A DNA stretch of 5,825 bases. Origin: Solirubrobacteraceae bacterium (GTDB lineage: Bacteria; Actinomycetota; Thermoleophilia; Solirubrobacterales; Solirubrobacteraceae). A program made the position numbers and the translations under genes. Within the stretch, counting starts at the first letter, position 1; each line of letters opens with the position of its first letter. Positions 5,769 through 5,825 of this stretch are shown piece by piece. Location of the stretch: NCBI GenBank assembly GCA_024710825.1, contig JANJUA010000231.1:1-5825 (forward strand), in the 5' to 3' direction. The notes under the pieces were generated by a model, which worked only from the letters and a program-made list of their open reading frames with translations, had not been told where the DNA came from and made no database searches.

Positions 5769-5825
5769 GTTCGTGAAGTGCTCCCTCGCGCTTGCGAATG
5801 AAATCTGAGCCACAGTATGGCAGAT
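5769..5825 (-). promoter_or_regulatory. dnaK leader and partial promoter region, cut by the window edge
   Basis: This 57-bp stretch is more AT-rich than its surroundings. It contains the likely dnaK ribosome site GAGGGAG (5781-5787) and a possible -10 hexamer CATACT (5814-5819), which matches TATAAT at four of six positions; any -35 box would be off the window. No full HAIR operator (CTTGAGT-N7-ACTCAAG) or CIRCE element is visible. The nearest thing is CTTG at 5791-5794 facing TGAG at 5806-5809, too weak to call. The operator probably lies further upstream. Confidence 0.4.

Noticed and set aside
5791..5809. Possible HAIR-like repeat, CTTG facing TGAG
   Set aside because: The arms match the HspR consensus poorly and are not well paired with each other.
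5769..5813. In-frame GTG at 5813 as the dnaK start
   Set aside because: It would add 15 residues unlike any DnaK N-terminus and leave no room for the ribosome site; ATG 5768 begins the conserved [14 protein letters not shown].

Overview
The window is high-GC DNA, densely coding, with codons that strongly prefer G or C at the third position. It carries a chaperone operon in the order dnaK-grpE-dnaJ-hspR. That order, ending in the MerR-type repressor hspR, is characteristic of Actinomycetota, so this is most likely an actinobacterial chromosome. The DnaK, however, has the roughly 22-residue segment in its N-terminal ATPase domain that the DnaKs of Bacillus and Streptomyces lack. This points to an early-branching or atypical lineage (for example a Thermoleophilia-like one) rather than a Streptomyces relative. 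The species cannot be named from this sequence.

Layout from left to right. (1) Positions 1-596, plus strand: the 3' part of a small, acidic, probable antitoxin ORF overlaps by 4 nt an intact PIN-domain (VapC-family) toxin gene. (2) Positions 596-1712: a complete IS630-family insertion sequence of 1117 bp. It has 29-bp imperfect terminal inverted repeats (23 of 29 matching), a TA duplication, and an intact 354-aa DDE transposase on the minus strand. (3) Positions 1712-5768, minus strand: hspR, dnaJ, grpE and dnaK, read right to left as dnaK > grpE > dnaJ > hspR. Gene junctions are 2 nt, 0 nt and a 1-nt overlap. (4) Positions 5769-5825: the start of the dnaK leader and promoter region, cut by the window edge.

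The main point of interest is the insertion site. Removing the IS and one TA copy joins the PIN gene and hspR as convergent genes sharing a single CTAG, which is the TAG stop codon of both. The IS sits in the TA of that CTAG. Its outer bases (G at the left, C at the right) restore CTAG at each junction, so both host genes keep their stop codon and no host coding information is lost. The transposase ORF runs to the last base of the element and takes its own stop codon from the target site.

Functionally, DnaK, DnaJ and GrpE form the Hsp70 folding machine, and HspR should repress the operon in the usual DnaK-dependent feedback loop. The transposase lies on the same strand just downstream of hspR with no evident terminator between them. 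Heat-shock transcripts might therefore run into the transposase and on, antisense, into the PIN toxin gene. That is inference. No RNA genes, CRISPR arrays or riboswitches were seen. The only non-coding stretches are 1658-1711 and 5769-5825, so there is no gene-free region over 300 bases.
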